From contig JAWZYV010013175.1 of the NCBI GenBank assembly GCA_038373885.1, positions 1,178,001 to 1,242,000 of the forward strand: a DNA stretch of 64,000 nucleotides. The letters run 5' to 3'. How positions within the stretch are numbered: position 1 is the first letter of the stretch; each line of letters starts with the position of its first letter. The DNA comes from Cheiracanthium punctorium. Taxonomy: Eukaryota; Arthropoda; Arachnida; Araneae; Cheiracanthiidae. The notes beneath the pieces were generated by a model. The model worked only from the letters and a program-made list of their open reading frames with translations. It was not told where the DNA came from and made no database searches. The translations under genes and the position numbers were made by a program. This document shows, in pieces, positions 44,912-58,279 of the stretch.

Positions 44912-45489
44912 TATTTGCTTCGATGGAATATAAAAGGCTGTTACTTCGTATAAATTTAATAACATTTAATTTCATTCAAAATCTTGCTGATGAAAAAAAC
45001 TGCATACAGTTGAGTTTGAAACATATAGAAATCGGAAAAGTGAGCTGAATTTGGATCTTTAGCAACTTTTATTTATCTGTATTTAATGTTTGGAGCAGCA
45101 AGAAGTTATTTTTCTTACATTTGCCCCCGTTTCAAATATCGCATGTATAATTTTTTTATGTAGACACACTTAGTTTTTATAGTTTTGTTGCATTAAAATC
45201 GACATTACGAGTTAACTCTTTCTGCTGTGAGCTTTTAGTTTTCCTCTTCAAACATAAAAACATTTTATCGAATCTGAAAATAGTGTTTATAGTAGCAGAT
45301 TATATTAGAATATTTAGATGTTCCTTAATTTTTAATGCTGAAATAGTAAATTAAATACTTTGTTGAATTAAATTTCTAAAAAATTGTATTTTTATCCTGA
45401 CGTCGTTTTCGTAACGGTCAAGGAAAATATCCTGAAAATTTCAGTAGCCATTAAAAGTCGAATCGAAAAGAATTCCCGAACCCTCCAGA

Positions 45490-45605
45490 AAATTCATCTT
45501 GCTGATGACAACTCAACTCATCATATCCGAGAAATGTTCCAACAACCGTGGGATGTCCGTTACTCACCCTAATCGACCCATTTTCTTCGAAATATTAATT
45601 GGAAA
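45490..45605 (+). pseudogene. Possible mariner transposase fragment
   Basis: DDNSTHHIREMFQQPWDVRYSP resembles the second catalytic Asp (HDNARPH) to third-Asp approach (W.V..HP.YSP) of mariner transposase, followed by a stop. No terminal repeats were identified. Confidence 0.3.
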
Positions 45606-46112
45606 GCTGCTTGTAAGAGGGGTGCTATTAGGGTGAATAAGCCGCCATTATGATAGCTCGTCATTGTCGAACTTAAGGGGGGATTTCCTGCTGGAGAATC
45701 TTCAAGAGGTTTCCAGGAGTCATGCGCTCTCGGGTGTGTGCACCAGAGGGTCGTTTGAGGCAATCGATGAAGGAAATTGTCATTCACAAGATGAAATTAC
45801 ACTGATTTTACAACGTACGTTCTGTAATGCTGCATTATTCGTAAAAATCCTCAATTTTGAAAAGAATATAGCTCACATTTTTAGTCTAGCGTAAAATGTA
45901 TAGAGCGATTTAGAGACAAAAGTATTTCATTCCAATTAACATTTTAGAAACTGTTTTTGGTATAATTTTCTCATGAATGCAATAGCTTTCTATTTCATGA
46001 AACTATGAAATAGCTGTTAACAAAATGATTTTCGAAAATAAAAATGTTTTACGTGTGATTTTAAGCTAAATTAAATCGCACAGTAAATTTTAACCACATT
46101 GAAAAAAAGTGT

Positions 46113-46163
46113 TTACCTAGATTATAGAACAACGTGTAAACGTTGTGCTGTAATTCTAGGTAC
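46113..46163. other. 51-nt near-perfect hairpin
   Basis: TTACCTAGATTATAGAACAA pairs with TTGTGCTGTAATTCTAGGTA through ACGT and a tiny loop, with one bulge and G-U pairs. It could be a miniature palindromic element or a small-RNA precursor; expression is unknown. Confidence 0.6.
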
Positions 46164-46169
46164 AATGGT

Positions 46170-49100
46170 TAAACGTAGCGCCAACACATGTGTGATGCAA
46201 GGACTGTGTCAGTTTGTTGTACAAGGTTCTGCATGATTGGCTTATCAACGCCATTACGTCATTTCGTGGGTGGATTTACAGCACATAGTGCTATACTCAA
46301 AAGCTGCAGCACTTGTGCGCTATTATTTTACAGCAGCATGTGTGGTAAAATTACATCTATTTCTTATAGCGCAATACATTGTGGGTTTTTTTCCAACATG
46401 TTATTTTATTTTTCCTAGAAAAAAAATTTAAAGCGTAGTATCATTTCCACATTCCCATTAAAAAAATTATCCATTTAGTATGTCTAAGAATAACTAAAAT
46501 TTTCTTTAAGTTTCCCTAATGTATAATCTTACATAGTTCCAATGTCTTTGTAAGCGTTCCTGTATTTTTTCACCTAGCAATCTAATTAAAGGAAGATTAA
46601 TAGTGCTTGTAAACTTGACCGACATATGTATTCGCATTATGTTTAGAATGAAATTGAATAAATGGACGGATGCTATGATTTCCGTATGATAAGCTGGAAG
46701 ACTTCTAAAGGAAATTTTCCAAAAAACTAATGACCACAAAATTTATCATGTATGATCAAAAATGATTTCTGAATTTTTTAGTGGAGTCTGAGGGCTGATA
46801 ATATTTATTTTTCAAGGAACCTACATCTAAAGCACTAAGAGAAATCTTATCATGATATTACATCAATTAATTTTTTATTGGGTGTACACAAAATTTTGGA
46901 AGCATTTATTCGATGAAAAATCTTTCTTTACATTCAATCACCATGCATTATTTGAACTCACTTTACTTTATGAATTGTGACTTTTCTTATTTGTGCTCAT
47001 TTTAAATGTAACTATACGGAATTTTTTCTTGATTACCTGAAAAATTAAGTCATATATGTGGGATCAGGTTAGTCACTGACTCCAATAAACTCACTGGTTT
47101 TATTTAAAACGAGACCTTTCATGATCTAAAAATGCATTGCAAAAAGTTGCACGCACAAAAATTATTAACTACGTGAAAATATAAAAAGTGAGTGGGTTGT
47201 TCTATAGATTTTGTGTGTGTGAATAGCATAAGTGCTTTATTATCCAAAAGGAATTACTTGATGATTAAAAAGTATATTTTTTATTAGTTTATTTATTTAT
47301 TTGACTATAAACTGTGCTCAGCTTCCTACATATATAAACATCAATTCAACTTATAACGACCATTTTCAACAACGGAGAGATTAAATCAATCTGAAATCTG
47401 AATCTGAAATCTGAATCTTAAATCAATCTGAAAAAAACATCGTAAGAGTTATAACTCATCTACTTTTACAGTTCAGTTTTGAATTTTCATATAGAAAAAT
47501 AATGAATAACACTTTTTGAGAGAAACATAAAAATTGCATTTTATTCGAACAGAGACTATTATTCAGAAGCGAAAAAGGTAAAAGGAGATTTTTTTTTCTT
47601 GTTTCATAGTACGGTGTCCTCTTTTGAGCCTTCCCGTTTTTCCTTTGACACAAAATACTTTGCTCGGAACAAAACCTCATTTCAATAGTTCAAACTGATG
47701 ATCGAAGATGTCTGAGCACAAACCTTAGGAAGAATTTCATTGATCTGACACATAAACAAAGGCTTTCCCTGAACCCATGCATTTCGTTACTTAAGATATA
47801 TTCTGCCGTCATTTTCCGTGACATATATGTTTCTCAGACTTCTTTGTTTCGAGAATTTATTCGCAGTGGAGTTGCTATAGAGCTTGGAGTTATAGCCGTC
47901 AGACAAACAAGCGCTGTTTAAAGCAGAGTTATTTCTAAAAATTCTGAAACAGTGCCGTGCTATTTAAAGCTGGAAGAGTTTTGGTTAAGTAGTCTCTAAA
48001 TTACCTATGAGAACAACAGCCTTCATAATCAGAAAATTTTCATTAATTTTTAAGCTGCGAAGTCTTTGCGTTCGAGGAATTCTAAATATATATTTTTTAA
48101 TTAAATTTACATTTTCATGACAGATTCATTTCAAAAGTTTTAAGACAAGGAGCTTTTTACATCCCACTTTTTATATATAATGTGTTATAATTCATAAATT
48201 AATTTAATAATTTAGTTCCCAATTAAACTGCAAAATTTTGAATATGTATATTTTTAAATCAATTTTACTGTATGACAATTAACTAATTTTACTAATTTTA
48301 AGAGTTTTAACATTTCTAATTTTCATTGAATTTAGAAAAAAAATTACAGTAAGTTGGTATTTTAATTAAATGCTCAATTTAAATTGATTTAAACTTAAAC
48401 TAAGCAACACTAGAAAAGAAATCACGATTGATGATATTTATTTTAAATAAATTTAACCCAGGTACAAATTGAACTATCTATTTACAGATAAACTGGATAT
48501 TTTTAAGAACTTTACTCCCTCCAAACATTTTTCTAAACAAGAAAAAAATTCAATACTTAAAGCTACACGGATATGAACAACTTTTATTTAACAAAAGAAA
48601 AAAATAGCTAGAACATTATATGGATTTTTATGTGCATATAAGCCCAAAAATATTATAATCCAGTTCACATAAGAATTCTTTTAAAAATTTCGTTAGTACT
48701 CCAGAAATCTTTCTGTAATTTACTCAGCATATAATTTTTAGTCAAGTCCTTTTGAAATGTATGTAATCTGAATAAAATGTATGGTATTCGCTTTATCCTG
48801 GTAAATAATGCTTCAACCCGACTTCTTTCAGAAGCGAAAACTGGAAAATTAATTTAAACCTTACCATTTATTATACTGCACATAACAATTTAAAACAAAT
48901 GGAAACTAAATAAATAGAAATTTAATACATGGTGAAAATAATTGGACATTTCGTGGAAAAAAAAATTACTTTCAAACACGTAATATGAGCTTTAATTTAA
49001 AACTTCATCATAAAACAAAAAGAATTTACAATAAGATATCACATACCAAACTACAAAGGCAACGCACATAATTAGCGTTATTAAACAAAGAATCTTCCCT

Positions 49101-50072
49101 TTATTCTGCAGTTTCAAAAAAAAGATTTTAAAAAGTATGTTAGTAATTAATTTTTCAAAAACATGCTGTGGTATTGAAAAATTACAAGAGCTTCATTCTC
49201 CTTTGTTGGATGTATATATGATTAAATTGTCACTTTTTCACAAAGAAATCAAATTTTTAATAAAAATATTTCTCATACTTGAGTGACCACGAAAAATCTT
49301 TTGTTCAAAATACTTTCTTTTTAATATCGCTTCAATGAATATTCGTACTTTTTTTGTCTTCTTGTGCAGCATAATTGCTGCTGCTCGGTTAAAAAAAAAA
49401 GAATAAAAAATCGTAATCAGATAACAAACTTCTATTTTTTATTAATCTTGAGATTATTAAAAGAATAACGTTAATTTTCATTTGAAGTTTATTGTTTTAG
49501 TAATTGTTTTTCCTTTAGAGAGAGAATACAGCTTTATGGAATTCTTTGTGAAAGCGGAATTGCGCTGAAGCAATTGTTTTTTTCGCAGGAAGAGAAGCGA
49601 TGTCTTTAAGAGCCTTTTTTTTTTTGGTTAAGTGATCAATAAAAATAATGTAACATATGGTTCTTTGAAATTCGAAGATACCTGTTACTACATTTCAAGT
49701 TAATAAATCTTTAAAAATAGAAATGTCAGTTATTATTGATGAAAAATCCCAATACCTGCTTTAAACGAAATCGCAAGAGACCAAAGCATTGTTAGAATAA
49801 AATTTGTATTTAACTAAGGAGAGAATCACGCGTCTAGAAGACATTTTCTTTTGTGATGGGTTTTCATTAAATAAAAATCGCGTTTAAAAAAGGCATAACT
49901 GTATTGAAGTACACTCTAAAACAAACCTGCTGATTACTGAAAAATCTCTTAAAATAAAGTCTTCCGTAAGTTTTCTTAATATTATTACTTAAGAAATTCG
50001 AATATCATATCGATACAGCTACAATACAAATTCTTCTAGATTTTACAAGCAATTTATCAGTTAATTTTTTCT
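46170..50072. other. AT-rich, no gene recognised
   Basis: A coding-like open stretch at 46739-46506 (- strand) has a GTAAGA donor but no supporting motif. A GC-slightly-richer patch lies at 47740-47950. The rest (48000-50000) is simple AT-rich sequence. Confidence 0.4.
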
Positions 50073-50236
50073 CTAATTAGGATACCGGATTTCTATTTCA
50101 GTCAGCGAACATCCTGAAAAACTGTCAGTAAATTTCAGAATTTCTTCAGTAACATTTTTGTAATGCCATTGTATATTGTTAATTGGTTCGGTTTTGCCGT
50201 CGTTAAACAAAATTGTCGTTGAACGAAGAGAAATTT
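50073..50236 (-). CDS. Candidate terminal exon of an unidentified - strand gene
   Basis: After an acceptor (TTATTACCATTATAG, read leftward at 50252-50237) the frame is open for 54 codons to TAG at 50073. The composition is protein-like: LFNDGKTEPINNIQWHYKN, an NVT glycosylation site, then a SGCSLTEIEIRYPN end. Entry is in phase 1. No upstream exon to the right was identified and no family is recognised. The polypyrimidine tract is modest, so this is a candidate only. Confidence 0.3.
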
Positions 50237-51500
50237 CTATAATGGTAATAATCAAGTAATTTCTTTCGGTTTCTCAGTACAGCCATAGTGCAGTTTGAAA
50301 ATTCAGATAAAACTAATTTTCGTGTTATAAGTAAAATCAATGTAAGTGGATGGCACAAATGTATGGAAATGTTTCTGAGTAATTAACTTTTTTAACTTAA
50401 ATTTTCTGCAATGTATTATGTACAAGCTGTATTTATTATCTTTTACTTTGCGTGCACAAAAGATAGAAAGCCGACGGTACAAAATTTGCGCTCTTAAAAC
50501 ATTTCAGTTGGAAGCTATTACACAGCTTTTTTTTTTTTTTTTTTTCTTTTTCCTTTTTTTTGTCTGAGTTTTATTTTGCTTGCGTTGAAATATAGTTAGT
50601 AAATATGTTAAAAGAAGTAACACAAACCTCTTTTTAAACATAATTCATCTAGTGTTGAAATTAATAGTTGACAAGTTAATACAAGTCTATAAATATAATT
50701 TTAGTTTTAAATTAATAAACCTAATACATAAAGTGTAGTATAAGTTATCAACTTTTAATAAAGTTCTGCTCATAACTTTGTTGAAAATTATCTAACCATT
50801 TTAAAATCGATTACATGCATTGTTAATCTTGCAATATGAAATATTTCTCTAAAATACTAACGATGAAATACCTTTGAAGTTTTGTGAGTAATTTATACCA
50901 TACATTCACTATTCCATCACTATTAATGTATGAATTTGAAAGCAACGCTTATAATTGAAAAATATAGTTTGATGATATGTACTACTGGACCAATTTTGAT
51001 TAGGCTTTCTTTTCATCTTGTCTAGAGAACAGGCATAGACTTGCATTTGCAAATTAATTTATATAAAATTGTTGTACAATTTGGCGAATAAACAATCTCT
51101 ATCATTAAAGTATTGATTATAAACGCTGACTTAAGCTCATTGAAACATAATTAATGAAAAGTCATTCGCTTGCATTCTATTACTTAATTGCTTTTAAAAC
51201 TCTCTAAATAATGCTGTTTCACTTAAAAAGAACGAAATGTGATAAGTCCTTTTCTTTCTTGTATTCCCCCTTCAAACCTTAAAGTGGTTTGAAGAGTTGT
51301 TGATTCACTACAGAATACATAATTTAATGTGCCCCCTTCATAAAAGAAGGCTTACTTTCACTTATTATTCCAATTTTTAAAAAAATGAATGAAATTGATA
51401 CTACGAAAGAAAAGAAAAAGCTTCTAAAAATAACAGAGTTTTTTTTCGTTATAAAGTTTTTTTTTCTGTTTGAATTATTTTCATTCCATTGTGTTATATA
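50237..51500. other. AT-rich, no gene seen
   Basis: Simple sequence including a T-rich tract at 50528-50562. Confidence 0.4.
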
Positions 51501-52425
51501 TAGAGGAGAGGAGGGTATTATGGAATACTATTTACATTTCTAACTGTAACTTCATATATTTTTTAATAAAATCCCCAAAAGCAGCATGAGTACATGCTAT
51601 AATTAATCGTAATGAAATGTCACTTGCAAAGAAAAACAGAATTTATTTTGTTGTTATAGAAAAAAATATTTAGAAAGAAGTTACGAATGGAGTATAATAT
51701 GGAATAATCGTGTAATATGGAATAGGTGCTTTAAACCGTTGAAAAGCAATTCATATGCTTCATAAAGTATAGTTATTTGTTACTATAAAACTACATTTTT
51801 ATGGTTTTGTAGTTCAAGTCATTATGTTCAAGTCATTTCTGCTTCGAGTCGATTTAGAAAAGTTGTAGATATAATCTTCTTTCTTTGCTCCGCTACAGTC
51901 ATGGTGAGCCCACAGAGATGCTGGAGCATTGAATCCAAACTTCTCCTCGTTGATTTTTGGGGAATTTTCCGTCACAAAGGATGCATTCAGTGTCTTAGTT
52001 TTCCGGTTCTTCAGCGCATGGCGTGAGATCCATTACAATATTACTTAGTATTCCATAATACCCGACACCCCATCTCGGAAAATGAATCTTTAAAATTAAT
52101 TGGCAAAACCCTGTCATCTAAAAAATAACCATAGCACAACAAATCACCATTCTCTTAATGTACATAATGCGTAACATCAATGTTCTTGTCACGTGTAATA
52201 GTAAGTTAAAATGTTTGAAAACTTATCTACAAAAACTCGCAAAACACACTTTGTCCTGTAGCGAGTGATACGGCAACAACAAGCGGTCAACTTTTACTAC
52301 ATTGTTACATGGAAATCTTTCTTGAGTAGTTCATGGTATTCCCTTGCGACAACAGCAACTAACAGAGCCAAGAACTCGGTATTCCATATTTTCCCCACTA
52401 TTCCATAATACCCTCCTCTCCTCTA
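51501..52425 (-). mobile_element. Non-autonomous pogo/Tigger-like element, 925 bp
   Basis: Perfect 27-bp inverted ends (TAGAGGAGAGGAGGGTATTA..) at 51501-51527 and 52399-52425. The outer TA is probably the duplicated target, as in the Tc1/mariner superfamily. Copies of TATTCCATAATACCC / TATGGAATA recur near both ends. On the - strand, 52020-51900 reads a Cys-rich end (CILCDGKF..GEVWIQC) resembling the C-terminal zinc-finger tail of some pogo/Tigger-type transposases, interrupted by stops. The catalytic domain is deleted. Confidence 0.55.
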
Positions 52426-52793
52426 CAGGGTGTATCAAAAACATAGTAACACACTTTAATTCTTGATCTATTAGATATAAGTGAGTAACGTAAATTGAAA
52501 AAATGTTCATAATAAGGTACGGAAAAATTAAATGTCTCAGAGATATGAAAATAAATATATCTTGATTTAAACCACTTTCCAATGGCTCTCGAAAGGGGGG
52601 GGGGGGGGGAATCACACCCGATGATCGTGTTGCAGAGCTCTTAGAGAAATCGCGAAAGCAAATACTATTTTTCAATCTAGCAATAAACATTTGCTTTAAA
52701 TTTCATGCTTATTCCCTGACCATCTTTGTTTAAAGATATATCTGACATTTTATGATGAAAGGCTGAAATCTTGTACATCCCATTAGTAATATA

Positions 52794-54006
52794 CACTGTC
52801 TACCAATAAGTATTTGGACACCTGTGATAGAAAAGAAAAACTAACTTTATTCAAAATCAATAGTTGGTAGAGCCTCCACGAGAGGCAATTACAGCGTGAA
52901 CCCTCCGGGGCATACTTTCCACAAGTCTTTGTATTACAGCTAGTGGTATTGTCTTTCACTCGGCTTGGAATAGACATAGAAGTTCCTTCATCGATTTTGG
53001 ACGGGTAGTGCACCCCTTAATTCGGCGATCCAACTCGTCCCAGAGGTTCCCGATAGGGTTCAGGTCTGGGCTCTGGGCAGGCCAGTCCATTCGATGAACT
53101 CCATTGGTACCATACCAAGCCTTGGTTAATCTCGAAACATGAAAACTGGCATTGTCGTCCTGAAAGTAACAGGGGTCCAACCCGTAAAACTGCCAAAACG
53201 TAGGAAGCACATTGTCATCCAAAATAGTGCAGTAGGCATCGGCGTTGAGCTTACCATGAATGGGGACCAAGGGTCCCAGTCTATACCAGGAGAAACACCC
53301 CCAGACCATAATTCCACTTCCGCCGAACTTGACTGTTGGCACAATGCATTCTGGCAGGAGACGTTCTCCAGGCAGACGCCAGACCTAGACCCTGCCATCC
53401 GAACGGTAAAGGGTGAACCTTGATTCGTCGCTCCGAAGAACCCGTTTCCACTGATCTACGGTCCAATTTCGATGTGCTTTGCACCACATTAACCGAGCAG
53501 CGCGGTTGGACTTTGTGATCAAAGGCTTATGGGCAGCAGCACGATCATGAAAAACAAGCAGATATGCTTCCTTACGGATGGTATTCATTGAAACAATACT
53601 CCCGGATGCCTGTTGAAACTCCTCGCGGATGAGGGCCATCGGTTGGGTGCGGTTCTTCCGAATTTCTCTGGACTGCACTCGTCGGTCTCTATCTCCCAGT
53701 TTCGTTGGTCTGCCGACTCGGGGCCATTCCGACAATCACCGCTCGTCTTCCACTTCTTAATCACATAAGCCACTGTCGATTTTGGGTACTTCAGATCGCT
53801 AGATACGTCCCTTAAGGCCACATATGTGATACCCGATACGTATACCTTTCTCGAAATCAGAGAGCTCCGAACTGCGCGGCATCTTGCATGCGACTAATGC
53901 CGATGTTGTTTTCTACACGATATATACCGGCGAAGGCCGTGACGTACCTCAGGACCGCAGATATCGTCATTTGCATAGGTGTCCAAATACTTATTGGTAG
54001 ACAGTG
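52794..54006 (-). mobile_element. Tc1-family transposon, 1213 bp
   Basis: Perfect 30-bp terminal inverted repeats (CACTGTCTACCAATAAGTAT..) at 52794-52823 and 53977-54006, flanked by TA at 52792-52793 and 54007-54008. The transposase on the - strand is inactivated. Confidence 0.95.
52857..53882 (-). pseudogene. Tc1 transposase (DD34E), inactivated
   Basis: The coding signal runs from ATG at 53882 (MPRSSELSDFEKGIRIGYH) to TGA at 52859-52857 (ending AVIASRGGSTNY), the usual Tc1 length of ~340 codons. It switches frame several times (near 53800, 53735, 53385 and 52960) and contains stops. Seen in order: helix-turn-helix region; linker with GRPTKLGDRD; first Asp in [17 protein letters not shown]; second Asp in QDDNASFH; third motif [15 protein letters not shown]. 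The expected catalytic Glu of SPDLNPIENLW is Gly here, so even without the frameshifts this copy would be dead. Intact end repeats mean it could still be mobilised by another copy. Confidence 0.9.
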
Positions 54007-54539
54007 TATGAGGCACATTTTACTAATAGGAAATTTTTTCGTATATAAATTTAAAAAGTGTAACTTTCTAAAAATTAACGTGAGAGATTTTTTTCTTAAG
54101 TAGACTTTTTTTTTTCTACCATATTTTGAACATTTTTCAATTTGCATTGTCCACTTATCTCTAGCGTATAAAGGATTAAAGCGTGCTACCACCTTTATGC
54201 GATGCTCTGTATATATATGTAATAAACTTTTAAGAAAAGAAAGAATTTTCTTTGTTAAAAATGTCATGCATGTATTTACAGTAGTTAAATTGCGTTTTCT
54301 CCTTTGTGTTTAAGAGTTATTGCACATACAAAATATCAGACATAATGGATAGCAACCTTGACAAAACAAATAACAATATATGTAGTGTCTTAAAGCCTTT
54401 GCACGTCACCTAAATACATGCATGGACAAGCTGTCAGATCACGGGTTGCAATCAAGAATCGTCTTTTACATAATCTTCGCATAATTTTCGAAATCAGCAT
54501 CCTTGGCCACACTGCTCCTTGTTCTAACATTTTGGATTT
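54007..54539. other. No gene seen
   Basis: AT-rich. Open stretches at 53857-54267 (- strand) overlap the Tc1 end and are not supported. Confidence 0.35.
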
Positions 54540-54910
54540 TAAATTTCTAAACCTTTTACCGAAGATTTCAAACAATAATTAAAGTTAAAAACCAACGCCC
54601 TAACTCGATTTCCAGAGCAGATTTCCGGAGCCGATAGGATTTGCAAGGAACCAGGCAAGCGCCATTTCATGTCAGCGCTGCATTGCGCGGATTAACTCCT
54701 GAGCGGGGATATATCTTTCGTAATCCTCTCATCTGCATAGAGACCCCGGTTCAGTAATTATAATCCATTTCATCTGAACAGAGGAGCTGGCTTTCTAAAC
54801 TGGCTACGCATGTGAATTTCAAGTTTTGTTACGTTCTCCTGATAGTTTGTTTATCAGGTTTCGAAGCATTAATTTCAAGGCCTGAAGATCAGGTAAAAGT
54901 GCAACACATT
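54540..54910 (+). repeat. Duplicated GC-richer block, copy A
   Basis: Strongly similar to 58280-58645. The best-conserved core starts at CGATTTCCAG (54606) and continues through GAGCCGATAGGATTTGCAAG and CAAGCGCCATTTCATGTCAG. Conservation extends further (TCATCTGCATAGAGAC..TAATTATAAT, then CTGATAG.., TTTATCAGGTTT, CATTAATTTCAAGG). It has no open frame with splice sites. Confidence 0.8.
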
Positions 54911-57900
54911 GGATATACTGTGTGTGTTCCTTGAAATATCGATAGAATAAGTTTGAAAATAAGATTAATCGAATTGTATAAATTGTTATTTATTGAAATA
55001 GTGAATGATAATTTAATTTATTGTGTACAGAAAAATTATTCTTGTTTGTTACAACTATGAGTTTTTAAGCTAGTGTTCACATTTGCTTTGTCCCATACTG
55101 GACCTAGTTATCTTGCCGAGTCAACTAGGCTAGACTTAGAGATGACAAATTATTAGAATTACTTTCAAGATCAAATCTCAGATAAGTTACTAAGTTAACA
55201 GTAAGTTCAGGGTAACATTTTCCCTTACATTAATTTCGCATTAATTGTTCTCAAATAATTCTCTAAATTGAATGAATTAAATAGTATGGTAGGGGAGAAT
55301 ATTTTCCGTTGTAGCATTTTTATCACTTTTATCAATATTTGCATAACTTCATGGAATAACTCAATGAAAATTTGAGCTAGACATCAAAGAACCCTTGCAA
55401 ACATTTCTAGCCATTCGATTTTGGAAAAGCAGATGACACTTGAATACAATACTTTTACAGTGCATAGTATTTCAATGTTCTCCAACCCTAGGTCAATTGT
55501 AACAGTGCCATGGGACAGTTGTGACATGTAAGTTTTTACTATTGAAAATGCAAATATATTTGGCATAACATTTCTTATCTTTTTTCTTAAAGCTAGTATG
55601 CTATAGGGAAATCAGAGAGACAGTGCTACGTAATACATAGAATTTTATTATGATAAATAATTAAATGTTCTTAAACTGAAGATTAGTAAAAAAAGCACAC
55701 ATTGAAAGGAATTATCGAGATTATTAAGAAAAGCTACTCAGAAAACTATGTAGGCATTCGCATTGATATGGGCCCATTTTTACATGGGATACAAGTGTAA
55801 CAATTGTCGCCACGATTTCTTGTTACTATTGACATCTTGATGCAATTTTGAAGTTATCATTCGATTGCACTGGAATGTATAGTAATATAAATTTGATATT
55901 TTCCACAGTAAAGTAAGATTTAAAGTATGACACAGTGATAAATCACGTAAGGAATTATATCTTGCCTGTTGAGTACTAGAAGAAAAACCTTAACAACAGA
56001 AATTTTTTTCTGGGTTACTTTAGCCACCATTGCGCGCTGATATCTCAACCGATTTCTTTAGAAATACTGTTCTTGTATTATTAGAGGGTGATGCGCCATA
56101 GCGTCATATCTTGACTATTGTAAGAACTATGTCATGCATGAAATATGAAATATTTCAATTTTCCTATGTAGCTTTTAACACCAGTTTCCCCTATATAAAT
56201 TATAGTAACTGATTTAACCTATGACAAACACTGTTTTACAAGATACCAAGAAACCTACACATTAATAATTCACGGGGTAAAATTAGAGCTCTGAGTTATC
56301 GACTTTTTTACCTTTTGGTTTAGGGGATTTCCTGGTGAATTTAGTGACTTTTCGTTGTATTCAGAAAGATAAATATTCTATTTTAAAGAAATTTTTTTCA
56401 GTTGTTTTCTTGTTTGATTTTTGGGACAGTTTAGATAAAATTGAAGGATTTTTTCAATTTTTACAAATGAATCAGTGGAACTTTATAAAAGAAATAAAAT
56501 GATCTAACTGTGAAGGCCATTTAAAGAGAGTTTCGTCTGTACGAAAACTTCTACCGGATGTTGAACGAGGGTTATAAAGTCACAAGTAGCCAAAGTTTTT
56601 ACATTGTATTGAATTTGATACGAGAGAAATCACTGACTTAGAACTTCGGTTTAAGAAAATTCATGAACACCAGAGAAAGGATCGTAAATCACACACCCTA
56701 AAGTTTATGCAAAAATGAATTTTGTTAGTGTAACCCCTTTTGAACATTTAGTAAAATGAGCATTAAAGGAACTCGGCACCTCAAACATATTTTTAATTGT
56801 TATCACTAACTTTTTAAAAAATCTTTAGGTTATTATTATGTGAATGTTGTACACAATGAACTTTATTTTTTAATTTATGAAATTTTGCTACTAATTTTAG
56901 AATTATACTCTGTTTTTAATTTTTTTTTTCTTCAGATTTTATGGTGTAAATGATAATACTTTTAAGAAATTTAAACTAATCCGATGTTTGAATCTCTTAC
57001 TTCTCTTATAAGGTTCATGTTTTGTAGATAATATCTGTCAATTTCATCTATATTTGACAAAGCCGTAACATTTCAAAGGTGATCAAATTTTAAAAAAAGA
57101 TAAACTGCGACAAATGCGATTAAAGATTTCATTCAGTTTATAAGTTTTTCAGGTCAGGTGTTCGAGCAAACAGTTGTAGCTAGTGTTTTAATTTAAACAT
57201 GGCTTAGAAATTTCAGTAAGGCATATAGCCTTCTTTAATAGATAAGTCTCACAATCTATATTTTCATCAAATTTTCATACTATGGAGGTGCTAAGTCGTC
57301 TTAATATTAATTAGAAAAATCGACGTCGAGTTTGTCTCATTCAAATGCAAAGTGGAGAGGTTTTTCAGCCAACTGATGAAATCAAAGTAAAACAATACAA
57401 TTGATACGAATTTAAAAGTTAATTATAACACACGATAATTCACGCTATTAGTATTATCTCTTCCTATTTTCAATAATATTTAACTTTATGTTGTACAAAT
57501 TATTGTAGTTCTACTAATGTGCTACAATCAAATAGAAAACTTTTATTGGTATTTTAATGTTCCCACGACGTAACATATTTGTTTTATTTAGATACGTTTC
57601 TGTATAATATTTAATTTGAAATTCATAAGTATTGATAAATTTCGTGTACAGTATGGATACACAGTTTATTTTAAAGCTCTTTTTTGATTTTCTATGAGTT
57701 TAAAATATTTCATCTTTATAACTTTAAATAAATAGTATAAATAGTCTTCATGTAAAAATTAAATTTATTTTAGAAATATTAACTAGAAAATTATATTGAC
57801 TGTGAGAAAATTTAGTGATAATTTTTTCAACTGAATTTATGGTCTTTTCCATAAAACCTTTTCAACAATGTCCTTTGCAGTGCACACACGATGCGCTTAA

Positions 57901-58279
57901 CTCGTTTTAGTCATTTTTTACTGTAAAATGGTTTAACAAGTAAATGGTCGTACTCCTTTAAATCTATTCGAAAAGTTAGGAAATCATATTTATTCTAAAG
58001 AAATTTTAGACATGAATTCGGGTCAGTTAAAATGATCGTTTTCTAATTCAATGTTTTCGATTTGTCATAAGAACTGGCAAAATCAGAAATTCAACCGTGC
58101 ACGGAATAAATCACGTGCTCGGAGACTCTCACAAACCACTTAAGAGCATGCATGTGTCCAAAATTTCGGCTGAAATGTTCCAATCAGGAATCACTTTCAC
58201 ATAATCTTCATATAATTCCCGAAATCTGTATCTTCGACTACTAGCACCTCGTCCTAACGATATGCATTTTGCATTTCAA
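54911..58279. other. AT-rich spacer between duplicated blocks
   Basis: No gene, transposon end or tandem repeat recognised. The 55384-55566 open stretch looks random. Confidence 0.4.

Noticed and set aside
46506..46739. 77-codon ORF on the - strand ending near a GTAAGA donor
   Set aside because: Composition is somewhat protein-like, but there is no acceptor, signal or motif; not strong enough to list as an exon.
52426..52785. A further transposon between the pogo-like and Tc1 elements (AGGGTGTATCAAAAA at its left)
   Set aside because: The left side resembles a transposon end, but the supposed partner (TAATGGGATGTACAAGA) matches too poorly to claim terminal repeats.
53139..53423. 94-codon ORF on the + strand
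   Set aside because: Antisense shadow of the Tc1 transposase pseudogene.
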